The translations under genes and the position numbers were made by a program. Below, in pieces: positions 1 to 8,223 of a stretch of DNA of 64,000 bases. The notes under the pieces were generated by a model, which ran no database searches, had not been told where the DNA came from, and worked only from the letters and a program-made list of their open reading frames with translations. How positions within the stretch are numbered: position 1 is the stretch's first letter; each line of letters starts with the position of its first letter. This DNA is from Lentzea nigeriaca (lineage in GTDB: Bacteria > Actinomycetota > Actinomycetes > Mycobacteriales > Pseudonocardiaceae), in assembly GCF_016907955.1 (NCBI RefSeq), contig NZ_JAFBCX010000006.1, positions 248,001 through 312,000 on the forward strand, read 5' to 3'.

Positions 1-675
1 GCGCTGCTCCGGCACTTCGGCTGCGACGCCGCCCACGTGGACCGCATGGCCACCCTGGCCGGACGCGCCGACCACGGCACCTGGTGGGCTCCATTCACCG
101 ACGTCGTCCCGGACTGGCTCAAGACATTCATGGGCCTCGAAGGACTCGCCAAGCGCGAGTTCTCCTACGAACCGCTACTCCTGCATGGCCTGCTTCAGAC
201 AGCGGAGTACACCGCCGCGCTCCTGATCAACCATCTTCGCGTCCGACTCGTCGACATCGAGCGCATCGTCAAGCTCCGGAAAGAGCGACAGGCACGCCTC
301 ACCGACGACGACAACCCGTTGCACTTCGTCGCAGTGATCGAAGAGTCCGCGCTCGATCGCATGGTGGGCGGGCCCGAGGTGATGCGAGGCCAGCTGCAGC
401 ACCTGCTCGATCTGAGCAAACGAGACAACATCACCCTCCACCTGATGCCCAGCTCCGTAGCAGTGCACGACGGGCTGGACGGCGAGTTCGCACTGCTCGA
501 CTTCGACGAAGCACTGAGCATCGGTTACGTCGAGTTCCCGGACGGCGCCGTCTACATCCAGGATCAAGATCAGGTAACCGCGTACACTATGGCTGCGGAA
601 CGGATGTGTGCGGCAGCCTTGTCGCCCGCCGAAACCGTCAAGGCGATCAAGTCTCGGTTGGCGAGACTCACCTGA
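1..675 (+). CDS. Scr1-family HTH/DUF5753 transcriptional regulator, 5' truncated by window edge
   Basis: The reading frame is open from base 1, so the gene starts upstream of the window. The first residues, LLRHFGCDAAHVDRMATLA, look like the end of an N-terminal xenobiotic-response (XRE) type helix-turn-helix. The rest matches the DUF5753 effector domain of the Scr1 family: a WWAPFTDVVPDWLKTFMGLE-type entry, a YEPLLLHGLLQTAEYT helix and an RQARL turn. These regulators act in the cytoplasm and are usually encoded next to a DUF397 partner, as here (15 bp downstream). The pair is sometimes described as toxin-antitoxin-like and often controls development or antibiotic genes in actinomycetes. The in-frame GTG at 37 is internal to the domain and is not the real start. 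Confidence 0.85.
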   Translation, partial: ALLRHFGCDAAHVDRMATLAGRADHGTWWAPFTDVVPDWLKTFMGLEGLAKREFSYEPLLLHGLLQTAEYTAALLINHLRVRLVDIERIVKLRKERQARLTDDDNPLHFVAVIEESALDRMVGGPEVMRGQLQHLLDLSKRDNITLHLMPSSVAVHDGLDGEFALLDFDEALSIGYVEFPDGAVYIQDQDQVTAYTMAAERMCAAALSPAETVKAIKSRLARLT

Positions 676-690
676 TCTTGAGGAGCGGCC

Positions 691-876
691 ATGCCCACGA
701 CATGGCGGAAGTCGAGCCGAAGCGGCAACGGTTCCAACTGCGTCGAGGTGACGTTCGCGGGTGACGACGTCGCCACCCGCGACTCGAAGAACCCCACTGG
801 TCCCGTCCTGCGCTTCACTCAGCAGTCGTGGTCGGTTTTCCTCGGCCAGGCCAAGGCGAGCCGGTTCAACTGCTGA
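691..876 (+). CDS. DUF397 domain protein
   Basis: This 61-residue protein opens with TTWRKSSRSG and NCVEV and continues with VATRDSKNPTGPVL, the diagnostic pattern of DUF397. It starts at an ATG with a GAGGAG Shine-Dalgarno sequence seven bases upstream. DUF397 proteins are the usual small partners of Scr1/DUF5753 regulators and are thought to bind and modulate them. The 15-bp gap to the upstream regulator implies co-transcription. Its 3' end overlaps the convergent kinase gene by 11 bp, so the two units share a terminator-free junction. Confidence 0.9.
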   Translation: MPTTWRKSSRSGNGSNCVEVTFAGDDVATRDSKNPTGPVLRFTQQSWSVFLGQAKASRFNC

Positions 877-2374
877 GGCTCATCTTCCGCAGCCGCTCGA
901 CCAACTCGCGAAGGTCGACCACGTCGCTGTGGCTGACGCCAAGAACGCGTGCTGAGTCGGTCAGCAACTGAGTCAGCACCCGGTGCGCGCTGTGCAGGTC
1001 GCCGGTCGAGGCGAAAAGCAGGCCGATCTGACGGCGCAACCCCAGCACGACCTCGTCGTCGGCGCTGCGGACGTTCTTCTGCATGTCGAGCAGCACCTGG
1101 AACTCGTGCAGCGCATCGGTGATCTCCCCGAGTTCGGCCAGACAGGTCGCGACCTGTGACCGGCATTCCAACACCAGTTCGTCGTAGTCACCTCGTGTGG
1201 CGCCAAGGTCGCGGACCAGACGCCGGTACTCCGGCAGTGCGAGCCGGTACTCGTTGCCGAGCAACAACGTGTTCGCGTACTGCAGCCGGACACCTCGCAG
1301 CGCCGATTCGTCGGCCGGAGACTTGCCGATGAAATCCGCGAGCAGTGCGGCTGCCTGGGTGAACCGCCCGCTTTCCGCGAGGTCGGCGGCACGGTCTCGG
1401 AGCTCCTCGACAGCGGCCGGAGACGGCGGCTCGACGGCGGCGGCCTGTGCCGGGCGAGGTCGTGGCTTTGGAGCCAGTGGAAACCGATAGGGGCGTGTCG
1501 GGTCGATCGCCTCGAACGCCGCATCGGACTCGCCGCTCGGCCTCGGCAGATACGGTGTCAACCTCGTGTAGACCTCGCCCGCGTCGGCCGGGCGGGCCTC
1601 GGGTTCCTTCGCCAGCAGGTCGAGCACAAGCCGCTCGACCGGCTCCGGAACGTCCGGCCGCACCTCACGAACAGGACGGGGAGGCTCGTGGACCTGGGCA
1701 TACATCATTGCCATGGTCTCCCGCTCACCGAACACCGGAGTTCCCACGAGCAGTTCGTGCAGCAGACAACCCAACGCGTACAGGTCGGTCAGTGGACTGA
1801 CCTGGTTCGAAGTGAGCTGCTCGGGCGCCATGTAGGCGGGACTGCCCAGTGTCTCGCCCTTCCGCGTGACCCTGGTGACGTCCTGGCCCAGCAAGGTCGA
1901 GATGCCGAAGTCGAGGACGACGACCCTGCCACCGGTGGCAAGCATGACGTTACGAGGCTTCAGATCGCGGTGCACGAGCGACGCCGCGTGCGCGTCCGCG
2001 AGAACCGCGGCGATCTGGGCACCGATCGCCGCCACCCATTCGATCGGCAGCTTTCCCTTGCGCGCCAGCAGCTCCTCGATGTCCGTGCCGTCGACGAGCT
2101 GCATCACGAGATACAGCTCGTCCTCGTGCGCCCCGACGTCGAAGACGGCCGGCACACCTGGGTGTTCGAGCTTCGCGGTGAGGCGAGCCTCGCGCTTGAA
2201 CCGTGCCACGACGGCCCGCCCGCTCTCACCGTGAAGCGAGATGTCCGAACGAATGGTCTTCAGCGCGACCCGCCGGTCGAGCAACGTGTCATAGGCGAGC
2301 CACACCTTGCCCATGCCGCCGGTGCCCAGTGACCCACTCACCTCGTACCGGCCGGCGATCGTCCGCAGCGCCAC
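866..2374 (-). CDS. Serine/threonine protein kinase with C-terminal TPR-like region, last gene of the type I RM train
   Basis: The N-terminal 280 or so residues form a complete Hanks-type kinase: glycine loop LGTGGMGKV (16-24), catalytic lysine K39 in VALK, HRDLKPRN with catalytic D137, DFG at 155-157 and MAPEQ. A proline-rich linker follows, then a C-terminal helical region with TPR-like spacing. No membrane segment is visible, so unlike PknB-type receptors it should be cytoplasmic. The GTG start is preceded by a GGGGG run and lies 8 bp after the stop of the 606-aa gene, implying translation from the same mRNA as HsdR. A kinase in a restriction operon recalls PglW of the Pgl/BREX systems by analogy only. 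Substrates are unknown. Confidence 0.88.
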   Translation of the reverse strand: MALRTIAGRYEVSGSLGTGGMGKVWLAYDTLLDRRVALKTIRSDISLHGESGRAVVARFKREARLTAKLEHPGVPAVFDVGAHEDELYLVMQLVDGTDIEELLARKGKLPIEWVAAIGAQIAAVLADAHAASLVHRDLKPRNVMLATGGRVVVLDFGISTLLGQDVTRVTRKGETLGSPAYMAPEQLTSNQVSPLTDLYALGCLLHELLVGTPVFGERETMAMMYAQVHEPPRPVREVRPDVPEPVERLVLDLLAKEPEARPADAGEVYTRLTPYLPRPSGESDAAFEAIDPTRPYRFPLAPKPRPRPAQAAAVEPPSPAAVEELRDRAADLAESGRFTQAAALLADFIGKSPADESALRGVRLQYANTLLLGNEYRLALPEYRRLVRDLGATRGDYDELVLECRSQVATCLAELGEITDALHEFQVLLDMQKNVRSADDEVVLGLRRQIGLLFASTGDLHSAHRVLTQLLTDSARVLGVSHSDVVDLRELVERLRKMSLSS

Positions 2375-2382
2375 GCGGCCCC

Positions 2383-4203
2383 CTAGTTGGTCTTCTTCGT
2401 CGGTAGATGCCGACCGATGTAGCCGACGTAGACCTTGCCCGACTTCGCCGTGTCGTCGTAGTAGTGGAGACGAGGACTGATCAACCCGCTCTGGGCGATC
2501 TTGAAGTGCGCCCCCATGAACACCCTGGTCCCGTCACCGATGGGCAGTTTCCGCGCAGAGTGGAACTTCGGATTGTTCCGAACATCCTCACTCTCGTCCC
2601 GAGCATGCCGCTGCCTGGAGAAGTAGTTCTGGTAGCCAGCCGGAGTGTTCGCCAGGTACCCATCGACATCGCTGTTGCACTCACCAGCGACTTTCGCCTG
2701 GACGTAGTCGTCCAACGTGGCGAGGACATCCCAGATCTTGCCCGCCCAGGCACCCGCACGATCGTGCTGATCGAGCTCTCGGACGCGCGCTGGATCGCCG
2801 GTGAACACCACACCTGTGAACTGACCGATCCGGTCGAGCAGGCCCTCGTAGTCAGCAGGTCGTGCCTTGGTGAGATCGGTCTCGGGCTCGGACCACGCCT
2901 CAACCGCGCGGCCGCTTCGCTCCAAGACCCTGCGAAGATGGGCGACCCGCGCTTCCGCGCGGACCCGTTCCTCGTCCGCGATGAGCTGGTCCAGCTGCGA
3001 GTCATCGAGCTGCACTCGCAGTTCGTCGCGCTCGGCCGCCGCCTTGCTCAGACGCTCCTCGTAATCGCGCAGACGCGCCGTGATCGCGGCCTGGTTGTCG
3101 GCCCTCTGTCGTTCGGCGAGAGCGAACTTGGTCAGTTCGCGTACCTTGTCCGCCGTAATCTCGGTCCAGCCGACCGCGTCCTTCAGCACCGTGATCGCGG
3201 CACGAAGATCGTCATCTGGCTGCTGAACTGCAGTGTCGACGGCGGCCGGCTGACGAGGTTCCGGCAGCACCGGCTCGGTCAGGGGCGCCACCAGGTGTTC
3301 GTCGATCAGCCGCTCGAACGCGCGGTCAACCCTGGTCGCGCTGTTCGGCAGCGGAGCTTCCAGCACAGCCTCACGGGCCCGTCGCCCCAGCATCCTCGCG
3401 AGGTTCTGGACCGAGTCCCGGACGATCCGGTCGGTACCGAGAACGCGATGGCGCTCGGCATCCACCGGATCGTCCGCTTCCACACCTGGCCGGAAGGTCC
3501 GCAACGTCCACGGAGCGACCGCGTGCAGGTCACCGACCGCATTGTTGAACCTTCGAGTCGCCTCGCGGTCGAGCACATAGGCGGCGGCCATGCCGACCGT
3601 GTCCTTCAACAGCTTCTCGACATAGCCGTGCCAGTTCGACACGTCCAGCCGCTCATCCGAACCGGCGACGAACAGCAGCCCGCGGCGGTCCGGATCCCAC
3701 ACCAACTCGACGACCCCTCCGACATCGTCGGCTCCGATCTTGATCGGGCCGGAGGCCAGCCTCGTCTCCTCGTCGCGCCCCTCCAGTACCTCCAGCAGGC
3801 TGCGCGCGACGCGGGGTGCGGCGACGTACTGGCCCTCCGGCGACTCGATGTCGAGCCACAGCCAGGGGCTTCGCTTCTCCTGCTGGGGCACGTGCACGGT
3901 CAGCTGAGTGACCCACGCTCCCTGCGGCTTGTTCTCGACCAGCCGGGCACGGAACGATCTGGATCCGTCCGGAGGCGTCAGCTCCAGCAGTTGCCCCTGG
4001 CCTCCAGCTCCGAGGTCGACGAGCGGGCCGAACTCCAACGCGTCCGCGTTGTAGTTCTTCGACTTCAGCCAGGCGTGCCACTGCTCGCGGGCGAGCTTCT
4101 GGACGTGTCTGCGGTCTCCACCTAACTCCGTGAACAACCGGTATCCGAGCATCTGCTCTCCTTGGCGGCTTGGGAGAACGGAATTTGGCTGATCAGGCGA
4201 CAT
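2383..4203 (-). CDS. Unknown defence-associated protein (606 aa) between HsdR and kinase
   Basis: I do not recognise a named family. An N-terminal globular half (to about residue 300) contains WLWLDIESPEG and VELVWDPDRRGLLFVAG and may be beta-rich. Residues about 330-430 are charged and probably coiled coil (QRADNQAAITARLRDYEERL). The C-terminus, about residues 510-600, has a compact block with the pattern FKIAQSGLISPRLHYYDD and KVYVGYIGRHLPT that looks strongly constrained. No transmembrane segment or known catalytic motif was found. The ATG overlaps the end of hsdR by 11 bp, so translation is probably coupled. Context suggests an accessory of the type I restriction system or a substrate or partner of the adjacent kinase; this is inference only. 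Confidence 0.7.
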   Translation of the reverse strand: MSPDQPNSVLPSRQGEQMLGYRLFTELGGDRRHVQKLAREQWHAWLKSKNYNADALEFGPLVDLGAGGQGQLLELTPPDGSRSFRARLVENKPQGAWVTQLTVHVPQQEKRSPWLWLDIESPEGQYVAAPRVARSLLEVLEGRDEETRLASGPIKIGADDVGGVVELVWDPDRRGLLFVAGSDERLDVSNWHGYVEKLLKDTVGMAAAYVLDREATRRFNNAVGDLHAVAPWTLRTFRPGVEADDPVDAERHRVLGTDRIVRDSVQNLARMLGRRAREAVLEAPLPNSATRVDRAFERLIDEHLVAPLTEPVLPEPRQPAAVDTAVQQPDDDLRAAITVLKDAVGWTEITADKVRELTKFALAERQRADNQAAITARLRDYEERLSKAAAERDELRVQLDDSQLDQLIADEERVRAEARVAHLRRVLERSGRAVEAWSEPETDLTKARPADYEGLLDRIGQFTGVVFTGDPARVRELDQHDRAGAWAGKIWDVLATLDDYVQAKVAGECNSDVDGYLANTPAGYQNYFSRQRHARDESEDVRNNPKFHSARKLPIGDGTRVFMGAHFKIAQSGLISPRLHYYDDTAKSGKVYVGYIGRHLPTKKTN

Positions 4204-7200
4204 CGCGCCGCAGCGCGGCGAATGCGTGCTTGCGAGCGATCCTGGTGAGCTCGGACTTGAACACGTCGTCGTCCGAGAACCGTTGCAGGACCTTGGTGTT
4301 GTTCTCGATCTTCTCGATGAGCTTGTCCTCGAACACCTCGTCGAAGGCGTGCCCGAAGTCGTCCTCGTTGTTGTTCGCGAACGCGGCGGCCTTGACCCTC
4401 GGCTCCTCCATCGCGGCGCGGACCGAGCTGCCGATGAGGTCGTCCGCCCCCAGGTTGATGCCGAACTTCTCGTTGAGCCCGGCGATCAGTTCGGTGAGGG
4501 AGATCTGCTCCGGGTCGTTGCGTGCTCCCGCGCCGTCACCGGTGAAGCCCGGCAGGACCTGTTCGCCTTCGGAGACCAGGCTGACGTCCTGTTCCCCTGT
4601 CTTGGCGATGCGAAGGTGGGTGAGGTCGACCTGTCCGAGGTCGACACCGGGGTCCTCACGACGGGGCAGCCGGTTCAGCAGATGCCGCCCGTATAGGTAG
4701 AGCCGCTCCAACTCCGGCTCCGGATAGGGGATGACCTGCGAGAGGAAGCCGTACTTGCGCACGAAGTCCAGGAGCGCGGCACGGAACTCCTCGGCTCGCT
4801 TGGGGTCGTCCGACATGAGCTGCGTGAACCGGTCCCTGGCGGGATCGGTGAAGCGGTAGAGCTCGCCATGCGCCCGTTGCCACTGGGCGTCCGTCCTGCT
4901 GAGTCGCTCGGCTTCCAGGTAGGCGCGCGCGAACGAGTCCATTTCGGACTCGACGAGCAGCACGAAGCCCATGACCTCGTTCTGCACCCGGTACAGGAGG
5001 TTCGGGTCGGTGGACTCGGTCGCCGTGCTGTCGTAGAACGGCTTGAACGCCTTCTGGATGTCCTCGGCCTCGTTGGCCAGGTCGAGGACGAGCAGGTCCT
5101 CCTGGCTCTTCAGCGGATGGGTGCGGTTGAGCCGCGACAGCGTCTGCACGGCCGCGACGCTGTGCAGTTTCTTGTCCACGTACATGGTCGTGAGCAGCGG
5201 CTGATCGAAGCCGGTCTGGTACTTGTCCGCGACGACGAGGATGCGGTACTCCGGTTTCGGGTTCGTCTGTGCGTGCGGGTCGTCGGCCCGCGTGTAGGCG
5301 AACTTCTCCGGCAGCGCCGCCTCGGAGATCTTGTTGATGCCGGGCTCGGTGACCTTGTCATCGGGATTGTTGTCGACGAGCAGTTCCCCCGAGAACGCGA
5401 CGAGCAGCCCGCAGTTGTCGTATTCCATCGTGTTCACATAGGACATGAGCTTCCGGTAGAGCTTCACGGCGTGCTCACGGCTGCGGGTGACGACCATCGC
5501 CTTGGCCCGTCCACCGAGCCGGTTGGCGACGTGCTCACGGAAATGTTCGATGATGATCTCGGCGCGCTGTTCGAGGCTCGTTGGGCTGAGCACGGCGAAC
5601 CTGGCGAGCTGTGCGCTCGCCTTGCGCTCGTCGACCTCACGGTCTTCGGGGTTGGCGTTGGCCAGCCGCCAGTAGGTCTTGTACGTGATGTAGTTGCGCA
5701 GCACGTCGAGGATGAAGCCCTCCTCGATCGCCTGGTGCATCGAGTAGACGTGGAATGGTCGCCGCTTGTCGCCCGGCGTGCCGAACAGCTCGAGCGTCTT
5801 GGGCTTGGGCGTGGCGGTGAAGGCGAAGTAGGACAACGTCTCGTGGCGACCGCGGGCCAGCGCCGAAGCGGTGAGAAGGTCACCGTCCTCGTCGACGTCG
5901 TCGCTGCCGAGCCGTAGCAGGACCTTCTTGAGCGCGGCCGACGACTCGCCGGACTGCGACGAGTGCGCCTCGTCCACGATGACCGCGAACTTCTTGCCAC
6001 GCAGCCCGCTCACCTTGTCCAGCACGAAGGGGAACGTCTGCAACGTGACGATGAGGATCTTGGTCGTCTCGCCGGACAACGCCTCGGACACCTGGTCCGA
6101 CTTCGAGCCCTCCCCCTTGGAGCCGATCTTGCGGACCACGCCGGCGCGGTGCTCGAACTGGTAGATCGTGTCCTGCAGCTGCCGGTCGAGCACCGACCGG
6201 TCGGTGATGACGATGACCTTGTCGAACACCGGCTCGTTGGCTTCGCTGTGCAGGTTGGACAGCCGGTGCGCCAGCCAGGCGATGGTGTTCGACTTACCGG
6301 ACCCCGCGGAGTGCTGCACGAGATAGTTGTGACCGGAGCCGTGCTTCGCGGCGTGCTCGGTGAGCTTGCGCACCGCGTGCCACTGGTGGAAACGCGGGAA
6401 GATCATCGGCAGCTCGTGCGGACTCTTCCTGCTGCCCGTGTTCTCCACGTGCAGGAACCGCCGGATGAGGTCGAGCCAGGAGTCCCGTTGCCACACCTGC
6501 TCCCACAGGTACGAGGTGCGGTAACCCTTCTTCGCCTCCGGGTTGCCCGCGCCGCCGTCGACGCCCGGACCGTTGGAGCCGGTGTTGAACGGCAGGAACC
6601 GGGTCTTCTCCCCCGCGAGTCTGGTGGTGATGAACACCAGGTCCGGGTCGACCGCGAAATGGACCAGCGTCCTCTTCGCGAACAGCAGCTCCTTCGGATC
6701 GCGGTCCTGCCGGTACTGCGCCTTGGCATGCTCGACGTTCTGCCCGGTGAGCGGGTTCTTCAGCTCTGCCGTCGCCACCGGAATGCCGTTGACGAACAGC
6801 ACCAGATCGAGCGACTTCTTCGGCGTCGTGGTCGAGTAGTGCAGCTGGCGGATGTAGGAGAGGACGTTGCGGTCGTACTGGACGAGCGCGTCGTCCGCGA
6901 GGGTGTGCGCGGGACGGAAGTAGGCGAGGCGGATGAGGACGCCCCGGTCCCGGACGCCGTGCCGAAGAACGTCCAACGCACCTCGCGTCTCGATCTCCTT
7001 CGCGAGATAGCGATAGAACCGCACCTGGGTCACGTCCTGGTCACCGCCCTCGAACGCGATCAGCTTCTCCCATTGATCCTGCTGGGTCGCGCCGATGAAG
7101 GCGAGCAGAGCCGAGGTGTCGAGGGCCAGCTCACGGTTGTAGTCGTGCCGGCTCTTCTCGACCCAGCCAGGCTCGAGGGCCTCCCCGATCGCATCCTCGA

Positions 7201-7225
7201 ACGCGATCTCCTTGTGCACGCTCAT
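4193..7225 (-). CDS. hsdR: Type I restriction endonuclease subunit R (HsdR)
   Basis: This is the motor and nuclease subunit of a type I restriction enzyme, which translocates and cleaves DNA lacking the HsdM/HsdS methylation pattern. The N-terminal PD-(D/E)xK nuclease region shows LVLFVNGIPVATAELKNP. It is followed by Walker A HSAGSGKSNT, the DEAH box VIVDEAHSSQSG, motif III FTATPK and the second RecA lobe (YQTGFDQPLL, LSRLNRT). The ATG at 7225 (MSVHKEIAFED) has an excellent AAGGGGGAG ribosome site and matches where HsdR homology begins. An ATG at 7315 overlapping the upstream stop (ATGA) would add 30 residues and cannot be excluded. The protein is full length at about 1010 residues. Confidence 0.93.
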   Translation of the reverse strand: MSVHKEIAFEDAIGEALEPGWVEKSRHDYNRELALDTSALLAFIGATQQDQWEKLIAFEGGDQDVTQVRFYRYLAKEIETRGALDVLRHGVRDRGVLIRLAYFRPAHTLADDALVQYDRNVLSYIRQLHYSTTTPKKSLDLVLFVNGIPVATAELKNPLTGQNVEHAKAQYRQDRDPKELLFAKRTLVHFAVDPDLVFITTRLAGEKTRFLPFNTGSNGPGVDGGAGNPEAKKGYRTSYLWEQVWQRDSWLDLIRRFLHVENTGSRKSPHELPMIFPRFHQWHAVRKLTEHAAKHGSGHNYLVQHSAGSGKSNTIAWLAHRLSNLHSEANEPVFDKVIVITDRSVLDRQLQDTIYQFEHRAGVVRKIGSKGEGSKSDQVSEALSGETTKILIVTLQTFPFVLDKVSGLRGKKFAVIVDEAHSSQSGESSAALKKVLLRLGSDDVDEDGDLLTASALARGRHETLSYFAFTATPKPKTLELFGTPGDKRRPFHVYSMHQAIEEGFILDVLRNYITYKTYWRLANANPEDREVDERKASAQLARFAVLSPTSLEQRAEIIIEHFREHVANRLGGRAKAMVVTRSREHAVKLYRKLMSYVNTMEYDNCGLLVAFSGELLVDNNPDDKVTEPGINKISEAALPEKFAYTRADDPHAQTNPKPEYRILVVADKYQTGFDQPLLTTMYVDKKLHSVAAVQTLSRLNRTHPLKSQEDLLVLDLANEAEDIQKAFKPFYDSTATESTDPNLLYRVQNEVMGFVLLVESEMDSFARAYLEAERLSRTDAQWQRAHGELYRFTDPARDRFTQLMSDDPKRAEEFRAALLDFVRKYGFLSQVIPYPEPELERLYLYGRHLLNRLPRREDPGVDLGQVDLTHLRIAKTGEQDVSLVSEGEQVLPGFTGDGAGARNDPEQISLTELIAGLNEKFGINLGADDLIGSSVRAAMEEPRVKAAAFANNNEDDFGHAFDEVFEDKLIEKIENNTKVLQRFSDDDVFKSELTRIARKHAFAALRRDVA

Positions 7226-7311
7226 CTCTCCCCCTTCGTCGAGCGCGACCTTGCCTGTGCTGCGGTATCGGGTGTTCGGACCTCGCTCGGCATGTTGCAA
7301 GACATCGCTCG

Positions 7312-8223
7312 TCATGACTGTTCGAAGAAGTCTTCGTCAACACGTTTGAGGACGAACGTGCTTTCGTCCTGGACACCGACGTTGTGCAGGATCATCAACT
7401 CGGCGAGCCTGCGCCCGTCGATCAGCACGATGCGGTTCGGGATGCGCTCCACATACGACCTGGCGTCAGCGCTGAAACGACTTGTCGTGATGAAGACACC
7501 ACGATCCGCTTGCTGGCCATGCAACGCACCAACGAAAGCCTGGATGTCCGGCCGTCCCACTGGATGGTCTGCCGCGTATCGCTTCGCCTGCACGTACACG
7601 CGATCGAGGCCCAGCACGTCCTGCCGGACGACGCCATCGATACCGCCGTCGCCGGATTTTCCCCAGTGCTCGGCGGCACCCGCACGGCCGCCATATCCCA
7701 TCGCGGTGAGGAGCCTCAACACGAGCCGTTCCAGGAAGACAGGCGGTTGATCGAGCACCCGTTGCAGCACTTCCGCAGCGAGCGCTTCGTTGCTCGCCCG
7801 CACCGCGTCCGCGATGGCCTCCAACGGAGTTTCGGCGGACTCGACCGGCCCGGAACCGTTCGAGCTGGTCGTCTTCTCCCTGGACCGACTGAGGAAGTCG
7901 CGGTACTCCTCGAACTGGCTGAGCACCTTTCCGTCGACCCGCTTCGGGTTCTCGGCAAGCAGTGTGTGGCCGCGGTCGTTGATCTGCACGTGGCCGCGCT
8001 GCGGGCGGGTCAGCACGCCGGCTTGGACGAGATGCGTGATCGCCCACTGCACGCGGTCGTTGATCCGCGTCTTGCCGCTCGGGAAGACGTCCGCGCGGTC
8101 TCCTTCGGTTAGCCCGAGTTCGGCGGCGGCTGGAGCTTCCACGTCCCGCCAGTGCCGCACCTGCCCATCGGACAGCGCACGCAGCACCGGAACCATGAAC
8201 GTCTGGAACTCAGGGACAGCCAT
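7312..8223 (-). CDS. mrr: Mrr-family restriction endonuclease
   Basis: The N-terminal winged-helix Mrr_N part (residues 1-95, with RINDRVQWAITHLVQAGVL) precedes a C-terminal Mrr nuclease domain. The catalytic pattern is GDGGIDGVV then VYVQAKRY, the D-x(n)-QxK form of the PD-(D/E)xK fold. Mrr enzymes cut methylated DNA and often act as modification-dependent restriction enzymes. Finding one inside a type I operon, between hsdS and hsdR, is notable because its own methylase could provide targets, so specificity must be compatible. The start ATG directly follows the hsdS TAG, and the stop overlaps a possible hsdR ATG (ATGA). Translational coupling is likely. Confidence 0.9.
   Translation of the reverse strand: MAVPEFQTFMVPVLRALSDGQVRHWRDVEAPAAAELGLTEGDRADVFPSGKTRINDRVQWAITHLVQAGVLTRPQRGHVQINDRGHTLLAENPKRVDGKVLSQFEEYRDFLSRSREKTTSSNGSGPVESAETPLEAIADAVRASNEALAAEVLQRVLDQPPVFLERLVLRLLTAMGYGGRAGAAEHWGKSGDGGIDGVVRQDVLGLDRVYVQAKRYAADHPVGRPDIQAFVGALHGQQADRGVFITTSRFSADARSYVERIPNRIVLIDGRRLAELMILHNVGVQDESTFVLKRVDEDFFEQS

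Noticed and set aside
2407..4125. Plus-strand open frame opposite the 606-aa gene
   Set aside because: The minus-strand frame has ribosome-site and overlap support and a patterned C-terminus; the plus frame has neither.
5963..7750. Plus-strand open frame opposite hsdR and mrr
   Set aside because: No recognisable motifs, composition of an antisense frame, and it crosses two well-supported genes.
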